Assembly (NCBI RefSeq): GCF_004167675.1
Contig: NZ_SEZQ01000018.1
Reading direction: 5' to 3' (one strand)
Length of the DNA: 64,000 nucleotides
Origin: Aliivibrio finisterrensis_A
GTDB taxonomy: Bacteria > Pseudomonadota > Gammaproteobacteria > Enterobacterales > Vibrionaceae
Part shown: positions 35,604 through 44,704 of the stretch, one piece after another
How the letters are laid out: every line of letters begins with the position of its first letter
Position numbering within the stretch: the first letter of the stretch is position 1
Notes under the pieces: generated by a model
Databases searched by the model: none
Seen by the model: the letters and a program-made list of their open reading frames with translations, nothing else
What the model was told of the DNA's origin: nothing
Made by a program: the position numbers and the translations under genes

Positions 35604-37106
35604 ATGACAATTTCGGACAACAATACCATCGTAATTTTTGGAGCTTCGGGGGATCTTACTTTCCGCAAGCTTATTCCTGCTTTGTATCATCTGTACGCGA
35701 GTAATCAACTTTCAGAATCTTTTTCAATCTTAGGCGTGAGCCGCTCTCAATATGACGATGAGACGTATCGTGAAAAGATGAAAAAATCACTGCAAGAGAT
35801 GGAAAAAACAGATCCAGAAACGCTTATTGCATTTTGTGAGCATTTACATTATCAAGCGGTAAATACCTCAGATGTTGATGATTACAGTAAATTGGCTGTT
35901 AAGTTAGACTTATTGGCTGACAAATACCAACTTGAGCAACAGAATACGCTTTTCTATCTAGCAACTCCGCCAAGCCTTTACGGTGTTATTCCTGCTTGCT
36001 TAGCAACTCATGGTCTTAACGATGAATCTAATGGCTGGAAGCGTCTGATTATTGAAAAACCATTCGGATATGATCTTGAATCAGCACAAAGCCTTGATAA
36101 AGAAATTCATAACCATTTTCAAGAACACCAAATTTACCGCATTGACCATTACCTAGGTAAAGAAACCGTTCAAAACCTACTTGTTCTTCGTTTTTCGAAT
36201 GCGATGTTTGAACCGTTATGGAACCGTAATTTTATTGATTATGTTGAAATCACTGGTGCAGAATTCCTTGGTGTTGAAGAACGTGGTGGCTATTACGATG
36301 GTTCTGGTGCCGTTCGTGATATGTTCCAAAACCATTTGCTACAAGTATTAGCAATGGTAGGTATGGAACCACCGGCTCAAATTAACGCCGATTCGATTCG
36401 TGATGAAGTGGTTAAAGTTCTTCAATGTTTGAAGCCCCTTGAAGAAGATGATTTGCGTAAAAACCTTGTGTTAGGTCAATACACGGCATCTGATGTACGT
36501 GGCCAACAGTTAGCGGGTTACCGTGAAGAACATGGTGTTGCCGATGATTCTCGAACAGAAACTTACATCGGTTTAAAAGCTTATATCAATAACTGGCGTT
36601 GGAATGGTGTTCCTTTCTATGTTCGTACTGGTAAGCGTTTACCGACCCGAGTAACAGAGATTGTTATTCACTTTAAACAAACCCCACATCCAGTCTTTGG
36701 TCAGAATGCCCCTGAAAATAAATTGATTATCCGTATTCAACCGGATGAAGGCATCCAAATGAGCTTTGGCTTAAAAGAGCCGGGCGCAGGGTTTAAAGCA
36801 AAAGAAGTTAAGATGAACTTCTCATACGCAGACTTGCATGAAACTCAAATGCTTACGGCATACGAGCGTTTATTGCTTGATGCCTTAAATGGCGACGCAA
36901 CGTTATTTGCTCGTACTGATGCAGTGGAAGCCTGTTGGAGATATGTGCAGCCTATTTTAGACTTCAAACAAGACCCTCAATCCTTATTTGGGTATGCGTG
37001 CGGTACGTGGGGACCACAAGAGGCCGATGAGCTGCTACAAAGAGATGATCGCGCATGGCGTTTCCCATGCAAAAATTTAACAGATACGGATTACTGCGAA
37101 TTATGA
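35604..37106 (+). CDS. zwf: Glucose-6-phosphate 1-dehydrogenase
   Basis: 500 residues. The N-terminal NADP+ site is VIFGASGDLTFRKLIPALYHL. The active-site signature RIDHYLGKE holds the substrate-binding and catalytic residues. KPFGYD and VPFYVRTGKRL are further family marks. It oxidises glucose-6-phosphate to 6-phosphogluconolactone and makes NADPH, the first step of the oxidative pentose phosphate pathway. It overlaps pgl by ATGA. A hairpin sits over its ribosome binding site, suggesting control at the RNA level. Confidence 0.97.
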   Translation: MTISDNNTIVIFGASGDLTFRKLIPALYHLYASNQLSESFSILGVSRSQYDDETYREKMKKSLQEMEKTDPETLIAFCEHLHYQAVNTSDVDDYSKLAVKLDLLADKYQLEQQNTLFYLATPPSLYGVIPACLATHGLNDESNGWKRLIIEKPFGYDLESAQSLDKEIHNHFQEHQIYRIDHYLGKETVQNLLVLRFSNAMFEPLWNRNFIDYVEITGAEFLGVEERGGYYDGSGAVRDMFQNHLLQVLAMVGMEPPAQINADSIRDEVVKVLQCLKPLEEDDLRKNLVLGQYTASDVRGQQLAGYREEHGVADDSRTETYIGLKAYINNWRWNGVPFYVRTGKRLPTRVTEIVIHFKQTPHPVFGQNAPENKLIIRIQPDEGIQMSFGLKEPGAGFKAKEVKMNFSYADLHETQMLTAYERLLLDALNGDATLFARTDAVEACWRYVQPILDFKQDPQSLFGYACGTWGPQEADELLQRDDRAWRFPCKNLTDTDYCEL

Positions 37107-37819
37107 TCAATCACAAAATTTTTGCTACACCAGAATTGGTTGTTGAAAGCTTAGCAAATGAAATGAAATCGTACAGTGAGCAGGGCCAGCCTGTTCATAT
37201 CTCACTGTCTGGTGGCAGTACACCAAAAATGTTGTTTCAGCTATTAGCTCAAGCACCATATGCTGAAGGTATTCAATGGAATAACCTTCACTTTTGGTGG
37301 GGTGACGAACGTTGTGTTGCACCAGACGACGCTGAAAGCAATTTTGGTGAAGCGAATGAATTACTTTTTAGCAAAGTAAATTTACCAGTAGAAAATATCC
37401 ACCGCATCCGTGGTGAAGATGAACCAAAAGCAGAAGCAGAGCGTTTTGCAAAAGAGATGGCAGATGTCATCCCAACTGAAAACGGTACTCCAGTATTCGA
37501 TTGGATCCTGTTAGGTGTTGGTGCAGATGGTCACACAGCTTCACTATTCCCAGGTGCAACAGACTACCAAGATGAGAACTTATCTGTATTAGCTTCTCAC
37601 CCAGAGTCTGGCCAAATCCGTGTTTCTAAAACAGCAAAAGTTTTAGAGGCAGCAAAACGAATCAGCTACCTAGTGCTTGGTGCAGGTAAGGTTGAAATCG
37701 TTAAAGAAATTCATACAACTCCTGCTTCAGAGTTGCCTTACCCGGCAGCTAAAATCCAGTCTAAGACTGGTGAAACAGAGTGGTTCCTAGATTCAAATGC
37801 AGCAAGTGCTATCGCGTAA
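37103..37819 (+). CDS. pgl: 6-phosphogluconolactonase
   Basis: 238 residues of the glucosamine-6-phosphate isomerase/6-phosphogluconolactonase fold. Visible motifs are SLSGGSTPKMLFQLLA (phosphate loop), WWGDERCV and LLGVGADGHTASLFPG. It hydrolyses 6-phosphogluconolactone to 6-phosphogluconate. The start is the ATG at 37103 that overlaps the zwf stop; a longer frame into zwf at 37055 is rejected. Twenty-eight bases separate it from gnd. Genes and enzyme steps are in the same order. Confidence 0.95.
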   Translation: MINHKIFATPELVVESLANEMKSYSEQGQPVHISLSGGSTPKMLFQLLAQAPYAEGIQWNNLHFWWGDERCVAPDDAESNFGEANELLFSKVNLPVENIHRIRGEDEPKAEAERFAKEMADVIPTENGTPVFDWILLGVGADGHTASLFPGATDYQDENLSVLASHPESGQIRVSKTAKVLEAAKRISYLVLGAGKVEIVKEIHTTPASELPYPAAKIQSKTGETEWFLDSNAASAIA

Positions 37820-37847
37820 TCGCAGATAGCCGCAAGGAGATAAAATA

Positions 37848-39296
37848 ATGAAAGGTGATATCGGTGTAATCGGCCTAGCAGTAATGGGTCAGAACCTTAT
37901 CCTAAACATGAACGACCACGGCTTCAAAGTTGTGGCTCACAACCGTACTGCTGCTAAAGTAGACGAGTTCCTAGAAGGCCCTGCTAAAGGAACTAACATT
38001 GTTGGTGCTTACACTCTAGAAGAGCTAGTTGAAAAACTTGAAGCACCACGTAAAGTAATGCTTATGGTACGTGCTGGTGATGTTGTAGATACGTTTATCG
38101 ATAAGCTTGTACCACTTCTAGACAAAGGTGACATCATCATTGATGGTGGTAACACTAACTTCCCAGACACAAACCGTCGTGTTGCTGCTCTTCGCGAGAA
38201 AGGCATTCACTTCATCGGTACGGGTGTTTCTGGTGGTGAAGAAGGCGCTCGTTTTGGTCCTTCTATCATGCCTGGTGGTTCTCCTGAAGCTTGGGAAGCA
38301 GTTAAGCCTATCTTCCAAGGTATCTCTGCGAAAACTGACGCGGGTGAGCCTTGTTGTGATTGGGTTGGTAACGACGGTGCAGGTCACTTCGTTAAGATGG
38401 TTCACAATGGCATCGAATACGGTGACATGCAACTTATCACTGAAGCATACCAGTTCATGAAAGATGGCCTAGGTATGAACCACGACGAAATGCAGGCTGT
38501 ATTTGCAGAGTGGAACAAAACTGAGCTAGACAGCTACCTAGTTGAAATCACTGCTGACATCCTTGGCTACAAAGATGAAGACGGTGAAGCGCTAGTTGAG
38601 AAGATCCTAGACACTGCTGGCCAAAAAGGTACGGGCAAATGGACAGGTATCAACGCACTAGACATGGGTATCCCACTGACTCTAATCACTGAGTCTGTAT
38701 TCTCTCGTTGCCTATCTGCACTTAAAGATCAACGTGTTGAAGCTGAGAAACTGTTCGGCAAGACTGTAGCTCCAGTTGAAGGCGACAAGCAAGAGTGGGT
38801 TGATGCAATTCGTCAGGCTCTACTTGCTTCTAAGATCATCTCTTATGCTCAAGGTTTCATGCTAATGCGTGAAGCGTCGAACGAAAATGGCTGGGCTCTA
38901 AATTACGGTAACGTTGCTCTAATGTGGCGTGGCGGTTGTATCATCCGTTCTGCATTCCTAGGTAACATTCGTGATGCTTATGAAGCAAACCCAGAGATCG
39001 CATTCTTAGGTTCAGATGCTTACTTTAAAGGTATCTTAGATAACTGCATGGGCGCTTGGCGTAAAGTTGCAGCTAAGTCTATGGAATCTGGTATCCCAAT
39101 GCCATGTATGACTTCTGCACTAACGTTCCTAGACGGCTACACTACAGCTCGTCTTCCAGCGAACCTTCTACAAGCTCAACGTGACTACTTCGGTGCTCAC
39201 ACTTACGAGCGTACTGACCGTCCACGTGGTGAATTCTTCCACACAAACTGGACTGGTACAGGTGGTGACACAGCTTCTACAACTTATGACGTATAA
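37848..39296 (+). CDS. gnd: 6-phosphogluconate dehydrogenase (decarboxylating)
   Basis: 482 residues. The Rossmann NADP+ site is IGVIGLAVMGQNLILNM. IIDGGNTNFPDT and GTGVSGGEEGARFGPSIMPGG are the family signatures, with the catalytic Lys in GHFVKMVHNGIEYGDM. It converts 6-phosphogluconate to ribulose-5-phosphate and CO2 with NADPH. Codons ending in C (AAC, TAC, GAC, ATC) are much commoner than in neighbouring genes, which suits high expression. AAGGAG precedes the ATG. It ends in a strong terminator. Confidence 0.98.
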   Translation: MKGDIGVIGLAVMGQNLILNMNDHGFKVVAHNRTAAKVDEFLEGPAKGTNIVGAYTLEELVEKLEAPRKVMLMVRAGDVVDTFIDKLVPLLDKGDIIIDGGNTNFPDTNRRVAALREKGIHFIGTGVSGGEEGARFGPSIMPGGSPEAWEAVKPIFQGISAKTDAGEPCCDWVGNDGAGHFVKMVHNGIEYGDMQLITEAYQFMKDGLGMNHDEMQAVFAEWNKTELDSYLVEITADILGYKDEDGEALVEKILDTAGQKGTGKWTGINALDMGIPLTLITESVFSRCLSALKDQRVEAEKLFGKTVAPVEGDKQEWVDAIRQALLASKIISYAQGFMLMREASNENGWALNYGNVALMWRGGCIIRSAFLGNIRDAYEANPEIAFLGSDAYFKGILDNCMGAWRKVAAKSMESGIPMPCMTSALTFLDGYTTARLPANLLQAQRDYFGAHTYERTDRPRGEFFHTNWTGTGGDTASTTYDV

Positions 39297-39316
39297 TCAT
39301 AACGTTGATAGATAAT

Positions 39317-39355
39317 AAAAAAGCCCTTAACTTATAATGAGTTAAGGGCTTTTTT
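39317..39355. terminator. Bidirectional terminator, gnd / dedA
   Basis: AAAAAAGCCCTTAACT (39317-39332) pairs perfectly with 39340-39355, with a 7-base loop. A runs and T runs flank the GC-rich core on both strands. Confidence 0.93.
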
Positions 39356-39374
39356 TATTTGAATGAAAGAGCTA

Positions 39375-40040
39375 TTAAATAATGCGCTTTCTGCGGTATC
39401 TTTTTACACAGTAGCCACTAATAAAGCTGCCAATCGCAATCGTTAATGTAATCACTGGTGCAGCCATAAGAGCCATTGTGATGTATTTAGCTAATTTCTC
39501 AGGCAAGAATGAAAGTGAATAACCAAAGCCAGTTAATAGAAGAATCCAGATAATCGCACTCATCCAAGCAAAATAATGGAAGCGTGATGCTTTTTGCATT
39601 CTTAACCCCATCATTAACGGAAGAAGAGGGCGTACAACTGGAATAAAGCGAGCGACGAACAGTGCAATTAGACCATGCTTAGCAAGTAAGGAATCTACCG
39701 TTTGTAAACGATGAGCAGGAACCGCATTGATCCACTTTTGAATCATTGGAAACTTATGCAACCAACGGCCTTGAATAAAGGCAAGTTGACTACCTATCGC
39801 TGCCGCCATAATGAGACCAGCTACAATCACAGGGTAACTGATCACATTTGCTGCGGCCAGTGAGCCTGCAAGGATTACTACACTGTCACAAGGAAGAGGT
39901 GCCGCAGGTATAAAGGCGCTTTCTAACCAAATAAATAAAATTAAACAAAAGTAAATCATCGTCATACTTGCTGGATTTTGTAGTACGGTGAAATCTTGTT
40001 GCCAAAGAGCCGTTAAAATCGAAACAAATGAGTCAAACAT
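39375..40040 (-). CDS. DedA family membrane protein
   Basis: 221 residues with about five hydrophobic segments. The DedA/SNARE-associated signature is present: an acidic and proline-rich first part (WLESAFIPAAPLPCDSVV), GSQLAFIQGRWL and the conserved arginine stretch FVARFIPVVRPLLPLMMGLR. DedA proteins are proposed lipid scramblases/flippases or transporters needed for membrane homeostasis and proton-motive force. The ATG at 40040 is chosen because GGAG lies eight bases upstream. A 36-bp motif, nearly identical to one before gltS, lies 77 bases upstream. Single-gene unit. Confidence 0.88.
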   Translation of the reverse strand: MFDSFVSILTALWQQDFTVLQNPASMTMIYFCLILFIWLESAFIPAAPLPCDSVVILAGSLAAANVISYPVIVAGLIMAAAIGSQLAFIQGRWLHKFPMIQKWINAVPAHRLQTVDSLLAKHGLIALFVARFIPVVRPLLPLMMGLRMQKASRFHYFAWMSAIIWILLLTGFGYSLSFLPEKLAKYITMALMAAPVITLTIAIGSFISGYCVKRYRRKRII

Positions 40041-40116
40041 CGTCATTCTCCAGACGAAATTCAAGTAGTTAACTTGTTGAATAAGATACATGAGAATAAG
40101 GTAAGTGATTGATAAA

Positions 40117-40152
40117 GTCACTATAAAAATTCACTGTCATAAAAACTTTATA
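40117..40152 (-). promoter_or_regulatory. 36-bp motif copy A (dedA upstream), Pho-box-like
   Basis: Plus-strand core TTCACTGTCATAAAAA within a 36-bp stretch that differs from copy B (41579-41614) at only three positions. CTGTCAT followed by AAAA resembles a PhoB half-site, but the second half-site is degenerate. A shared operator or promoter block is inferred. Confidence 0.45.
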
Positions 40153-40166
40153 ATTGAGTTATTTGT

Positions 40167-40201
40167 AAAAAAAAAGATCGGAGAATAGTTATCCGATCTT
40201 T
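40167..40201 (-). terminator. Terminator of gltS
   Basis: AAAGATCGGA (40173-40182) and TCCGATCTTT (40192-40201), with nine consecutive A on the plus strand, which is the U tract on the minus strand. It ends 38 bases after the gltS stop. Confidence 0.9.
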
Positions 40202-40238
40202 CTATATTTTACTATTTAAATGGGCAAGATATCTTGAT

Positions 40239-41462
40239 CTAACCAATAAAACTAATGTAAGCCTGAAGAATGATTAGGTTGGTTATATCGATAAAGAATG
40301 CGCCAACAATTGGAACAACCATAAACGCTTGTGGAGATGGACCAAAACGAGAAACCAAAGATCCCATATTCATCACTGCTGTTGGTGTTGCACCTAGGCC
40401 AAAGCCACAATGGCCACCAACCATTACTGCCGCATCATAGTTTGATCCCATCGCACGGAAAGTAATGAAGTACGAAAATAATGCCAGAACGATAGTTTGA
40501 ACCGTTAATATAATTAAGAAAGGTATGGCTAAGTCAAAAATATTCCACAGTTTTAAGCTCATCAATGCCATTGCCAAGAATAAGGAAAGCGAAACCGTTC
40601 CTAAAATATCAACTGTTTCAGTGTCGATTTTACGCGCTTTAGTGATCTCACAGAGATTAGTAATGAATACACCGACAAATAGAGCGTAAACAAAATCGGG
40701 GATTTTTAACCAAGCGATGCCGAAGCTATTTACAAATTGACTTAAATACTTGGATCCAACCACACAGATAAGCAAGATAAACAGCATTTCAATTACTTTT
40801 TTCGCTGTGACTTTATCTTCTTCACGCTCATTATAAGTGACAAGCTCAGGGAAGCGGGTGTGAGTATCAACACCCACACCATACTCTGATTCTAAATTAT
40901 GCTTTTGAATTAATCGTTGTGCAATTGGGCTACCAATTAAACCGCCCATGATTAAACCAAAAGTAGCAGAAGCCATTGCTAACTCTAGTGTATTGATTTG
41001 GTAGTTTTCCGCAAAGGTTTGTGACCAAGCGGCCCCTGTTCCGTGTCCACCAGAGAGTGTTATTGAGCCAGCAATAAGCCCCATTAGTGGATCTAACCCC
41101 ATTGCGCTAGCAAGCCCAACACCAACTGCATTTTGTATGATGATATAGAATGAAGCAACAGCTAGGAAAAGGAATACTTTAGTACCGCCTTTTAGTAGTT
41201 GTGTATAGTTGGCGGCAAGGCCGACCGTGCTAAAAAACATTAGCATGAAGGTGTTTTGCAAGGGTAGAGAGAACTCAAGACTTACGCCTTGAAAGTGTAA
41301 AATAGTGATGGCAAAGGCTACAATTAATCCACCGACGATAGGTTCAGGGATATTGTATCGTTTAAAGAGGTCAACTTTAGAATTAATGAAATGACCCAGA
41401 AACAGCACGGCAATAGCAATTAGAAACGATTCTAATGCGCCGATAGATAAAGTGTTTGTCAT
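40239..41462 (-). CDS. gltS: Sodium/glutamate symporter
   Basis: 407 residues with ten or more hydrophobic segments in two inverted halves. The GltS loops rich in Gly and His are visible: SITLSGGHGTGAAWSQTFAE in the first half and MVGGHCGFGLGATPTAVMNM in the second. It imports L-glutamate with Na+ across the inner membrane. Its leader carries a strong inverted repeat (41501-41540), and further upstream is a second copy of the 36-bp motif also found before dedA. Single-gene unit with its own terminator. Confidence 0.95.
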   Translation of the reverse strand: MTNTLSIGALESFLIAIAVLFLGHFINSKVDLFKRYNIPEPIVGGLIVAFAITILHFQGVSLEFSLPLQNTFMLMFFSTVGLAANYTQLLKGGTKVFLFLAVASFYIIIQNAVGVGLASAMGLDPLMGLIAGSITLSGGHGTGAAWSQTFAENYQINTLELAMASATFGLIMGGLIGSPIAQRLIQKHNLESEYGVGVDTHTRFPELVTYNEREEDKVTAKKVIEMLFILLICVVGSKYLSQFVNSFGIAWLKIPDFVYALFVGVFITNLCEITKARKIDTETVDILGTVSLSLFLAMALMSLKLWNIFDLAIPFLIILTVQTIVLALFSYFITFRAMGSNYDAAVMVGGHCGFGLGATPTAVMNMGSLVSRFGPSPQAFMVVPIVGAFFIDITNLIILQAYISFIG

Positions 41463-41500
41463 AGAAGCTCGAAGTTATAATTATCAAACCAATAGGTATG

Positions 41501-41540
41501 ATGCAAGTCTAGATAGTTTAAGCGTTTTTCTAGATTGCAT
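41501..41540 (-). promoter_or_regulatory. Inverted repeat in the gltS leader
   Basis: ATGCAAGTCTAGA (41501-41513) pairs with TCTAGATTGCAT (41529-41540) with one bulged base. It starts 39 bases before the gltS ATG. It could be an operator or a leader hairpin. No U tract follows, so it is not a simple attenuator. Confidence 0.4.
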
Positions 41541-41578
41541 TGTTAGGAAAATCGAGATTATGCTAACTTATTGAAAAT

Positions 41579-41614
41579 GTCACTATAAATATTCACTGTC
41601 ATAAAAAGTTCATA
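41579..41614 (-). promoter_or_regulatory. 36-bp motif copy B (gltS upstream), Pho-box-like
   Basis: 33 of 36 positions are identical to the stretch upstream of dedA, in the same orientation relative to the gene. It contains CTGTCAT-AAAA-AGTTCAT, close to a PhoB box with one strong and one weak half. It lies about 117 bases before the gltS start. Confidence 0.45.
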
Positions 41615-41678
41615 TTAAAAGTGAGACACGATAAACACAATCTCGACATCATTTTTTGCTGTTTTAATTTATTGATTA

Positions 41679-42758
41679 TTAAGGTTTATATGCTTTATTT
41701 AGGCACAGAGACATAATAATGCCGAAGCAAATCCCTTGAGTTATCATTGCGGTCCCGCCATAACTAAAGAAGGGCAAAGGACTTCCCATTACAGGTAATA
41801 AGCCTGTTACCATGCCTATATTGATAAATGCATATAAAAAGAAGCTAAGGGCAAAAGTAACACTTACCAAGCGGTTGAATGAGGAATCACACTGGTATGA
41901 AAGCCAAATCACTCGGCCTGTAATAAACAGATATAATCCGAGTAAGAGCAAGCATCCGAAAAAGCCCCATTCTTCAGCATAGGTTGAAAAAATAAAATCG
42001 GTATGACTTTCAGGAATGAAACCAAGTTGCCCTTGTGTGGCATTCATCCAACCTTTACCACGCATTCCACCAGAACCGACAGCAATTAATGACTGAATAA
42101 TTTGGTAGCCAGCACCAAGAGGATCAGATTCAGGATCAAGAAACTGAGTTACACGCTTTTTTTGATAAGCAGCCATAACAAAGATCCATAGCATTGGAAC
42201 GATAACGGCAATTCCTCCGAGAAAAGAACCAATAATTTTCCAACTCATTCCTGCAAAATAAAGGACAAATAGTGCGTAAATAATAGTAAAGATAGCACCA
42301 TCAAGATCGGGTTGAATAAAAATTAAACTTGCAGGAATTGCGGTTACCAATAGACAGATTAGTATTTTTTTAGCATCGGGGCGTCCGGCTTCAGCAACGA
42401 GAATCCATGCAACCATAAGAGGAATCGCGACCTTCACCAATTCTGATGGTTGGAATCGAATAGGGCCAATAGCTAACCAACGTTGGGAGCCGTTAGTACT
42501 GTCGCCTGCGACAATAACACCAAGAAGAAGAATAACAGCCAAAGCAAATAAATAGGGTGTAATTCGTTCGTAGGTTCTTGGTGGAATACTCGACATGACA
42601 ACAATACAGCCGACAGCAATGATAGCTCGAACAAGGTGTCGTTCTAACATTGGTTCACTAAAACCACTGGCACTCCATACAGTTAGAGAGCCAAGCAAAA
42701 TCAATAATGAAATGGCTATCAGTAGTGGGTAATCGATTCGATGTGCGTACTTAAACAT
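41679..42758 (-). CDS. rodA: RodA/FtsW family peptidoglycan polymerase, unlinked paralogue
   Basis: 359 residues, about ten membrane segments. SEDS-family marks are SQRWLAIGPIRFQPSELVKV, the catalytic-loop Asp region FIQPDLDGA, GFIPESHTDFIFSTYAEEWG and LLPVMGSPLPFFSYGG. SEDS proteins polymerise glycan strands together with a class B penicillin-binding protein. Here no mrdA/pbp2 or mreBCD gene is adjacent, so it is either a second RodA or the main one at a separate site. Slightly shorter than E. coli RodA (370). A single gene with no clear terminator before gltS. Confidence 0.88.
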   Translation of the reverse strand: MFKYAHRIDYPLLIAISLLILLGSLTVWSASGFSEPMLERHLVRAIIAVGCIVVMSSIPPRTYERITPYLFALAVILLLGVIVAGDSTNGSQRWLAIGPIRFQPSELVKVAIPLMVAWILVAEAGRPDAKKILICLLVTAIPASLIFIQPDLDGAIFTIIYALFVLYFAGMSWKIIGSFLGGIAVIVPMLWIFVMAAYQKKRVTQFLDPESDPLGAGYQIIQSLIAVGSGGMRGKGWMNATQGQLGFIPESHTDFIFSTYAEEWGFFGCLLLLGLYLFITGRVIWLSYQCDSSFNRLVSVTFALSFFLYAFINIGMVTGLLPVMGSPLPFFSYGGTAMITQGICFGIIMSLCLNKAYKP

Positions 42759-42943
42759 AGTTAATCATTCATTATAAAATAGATAGACAAGCGAACGCTC
42801 ATAATATTGAGCCATAAATTGGGTAGAGAAAAGTGCTTGATTAAGGGCTTTTTATAATCGGCGATAGTTACCGAGTGATTTATAAGATGAAGGAAAATAA
42901 CTCTTTTACGAAAAAAAGCAATCTTTACTTGATGGATAAGGAG

Positions 42944-42971
42944 AAAAAACTGACACAGTGTCGTGTCAGTC
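42944..42971 (-). terminator. Terminator of the pseudouridine synthase pair
   Basis: ACTGACAC (42949-42956) and GTGTCAGT (42963-42970) form the stem, followed on the minus strand by six T. Confidence 0.85.
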
Positions 42972-42999
42972 CTTTAGTTACATTGGCATTAGTTTGAAT

Positions 43000-44703
43000 T
43001 TAAAATTCAGAATCGACTTCAAATTCCATTTCGATATTGGTAACAGGGTGACGTAATTTTAAATATCCTGCGTGTAAATGCAGTCTATCTGCTTTAAAAC
43101 CATATAAATCATCCCCCACAATAGGGGTGTTTAATCCTGCTTGATGTGAGCAATGAACTCGCAATTGATGGGTCCGCCCAGTCTTAGGATAAAGGTAAAC
43201 CTTGGTTCTATTATTAGCACGAGCAATCACTTGGTAACTAGTTTCGGCACTTCGGCCTTTATGATGACAAACCATTTGGCGAGGTCTGTCTTCCATGTCT
43301 CCACATAATGGCAGAGTAATAATACCCGTGTCGTTGTCGATATTACCTTCCAGTAGAGCGGTGTAACGCTTCTCTACCGTTCGTTCAATAAACTGTTTCT
43401 GTACTTGTTTATTCGTCTCTGGCGTAAGTGTTAGTACTAATAAACCAGATGTCGACATATCCAACCGGTGAACAATTAATGGGCCAGTAGCACTAGGATA
43501 GCGTGCCTGAATGCGAGCATGAACAGAATCAGCAATAAATTTTCCAGATACCGATAAAAACTCAGCGGGTTTATTCACTACAACCATTACATCATCTTCA
43601 TAAACGATGTCTAACTCTTTGCCATAAGACGGTGTCTGTTCTAATGGGCTTTCATCAAGGTTAATTCCAGTAAGCATATGTTCAAGGATCTCAAAGCATT
43701 TACTTTGGCACACAGGATAAAGGTTTTTATGCTGGCGAACTTGTTCATAAGGCGAAGAACCCCACCAAAATTCACCGAGTGCAATTGGTGTATAGTCGAA
43801 ACGAAAAGCCGTTTGTAGCAGTTTTGGTAAATTCTGCTCGCTAGAATAAGGGATTGGGGTTTGTGCCTGTTCAGGAACACTTTGTTTAAACAGTTCAAAT
43901 AAGCTCTTAATTACGCCAGATTGATTAATAAACTGAGTTGCTTTTAGCGTATCTATATCTATTTTTTTCAGCAATTTATTGAGCTGATTTTTATGTAAAT
44001 CAATGCCGTGAGTGTATTCATTGTGTTGTTGGGTCAAGTCAGCAATAGTTTGTTGCCATTGCTGTTTTAATTGCTTTAAATCTCTCTTTTCACGGCTACT
44101 TTGGTTACCAAGTTCAGTAATTAACGCTGCTAGCTTTTCAGTAGATGATGAGTCAGCCAAAGATTCTGCTTGGGCACGTTGCTGCTTTCGTTCTTTTTTT
44201 GCCACTGCTATTGATTGTTGAAACGCAGAGATCTCTTGCTCTGACTGTACCGTACTTACCGATAACTTTTCTGTTAATGCGATAAACGAGGGTGAGCTCT
44301 CTAATTGAGAAATACGCGATTTAAGTGATTCAATTTCGCTTTCTTGATGTGAAAATAGTTTATGGTGTGCTTGTTTATCAAAAATGGCATCGACAAAAAA
44401 ATCAGGAGCCTGGTCCAAGCTATCTTCTGAATCTGCAAGTGTACCTGTAAAAGAAGACAGGTAACCCAGTTCTCCTTGCTGATTTTTTACCACAAGAACA
44501 GCAAACATCTTACCTTGCTTAGTAAAGTCATGATGCCATGTTTGTTGGTTACCGAGAAAATCTTGTAGTTCCACCATAGCTAATGATGCCAGTGGATGCG
44601 GAGCATAATAATAAGGAAACGTAAACCTTTCTGGAAGCGTGTAGGAGTCTGTTTGACTTGAGAATGGAGTAAATTTTGAGTGTGTCATTTTATCTTGTGA
44701 CAT
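43000..44703 (-). CDS. RluA family pseudouridine synthase with long N-terminal extension (copy 2)
   Basis: 567 residues, more than twice the size of E. coli RluA. Residues 1-350 are an extension that includes a helical, Gln/Lys-rich coiled-coil-like region (about 140-250). The C-terminal 210 residues are the RluA catalytic domain, with the active-site Asp in IVHRLDMSTSGLLVL and the marks KRYTALLEG and TGRTHQLRVHC. It converts uridine to pseudouridine in rRNA or tRNA; the target is unknown. The ATG is one base after the stop of its paralogue, and an earlier TTG-type start is not needed. Clearly a tandem duplicate, as both share PERFTFPYYY/PERFTFPFYYEPHPL at the N terminus. Confidence 0.9.
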   Translation of the reverse strand: MSQDKMTHSKFTPFSSQTDSYTLPERFTFPYYYAPHPLASLAMVELQDFLGNQQTWHHDFTKQGKMFAVLVVKNQQGELGYLSSFTGTLADSEDSLDQAPDFFVDAIFDKQAHHKLFSHQESEIESLKSRISQLESSPSFIALTEKLSVSTVQSEQEISAFQQSIAVAKKERKQQRAQAESLADSSSTEKLAALITELGNQSSREKRDLKQLKQQWQQTIADLTQQHNEYTHGIDLHKNQLNKLLKKIDIDTLKATQFINQSGVIKSLFELFKQSVPEQAQTPIPYSSEQNLPKLLQTAFRFDYTPIALGEFWWGSSPYEQVRQHKNLYPVCQSKCFEILEHMLTGINLDESPLEQTPSYGKELDIVYEDDVMVVVNKPAEFLSVSGKFIADSVHARIQARYPSATGPLIVHRLDMSTSGLLVLTLTPETNKQVQKQFIERTVEKRYTALLEGNIDNDTGIITLPLCGDMEDRPRQMVCHHKGRSAETSYQVIARANNRTKVYLYPKTGRTHQLRVHCSHQAGLNTPIVGDDLYGFKADRLHLHAGYLKLRHPVTNIEMEFEVDSEF

Positions 44704-44704
44704 A

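Noticed and set aside
38118..38460. Two overlapping frames on both strands inside gnd
   Set aside because: Shadows arising from the gnd codon bias. Their Val/Thr/Ser-rich products have no domain.
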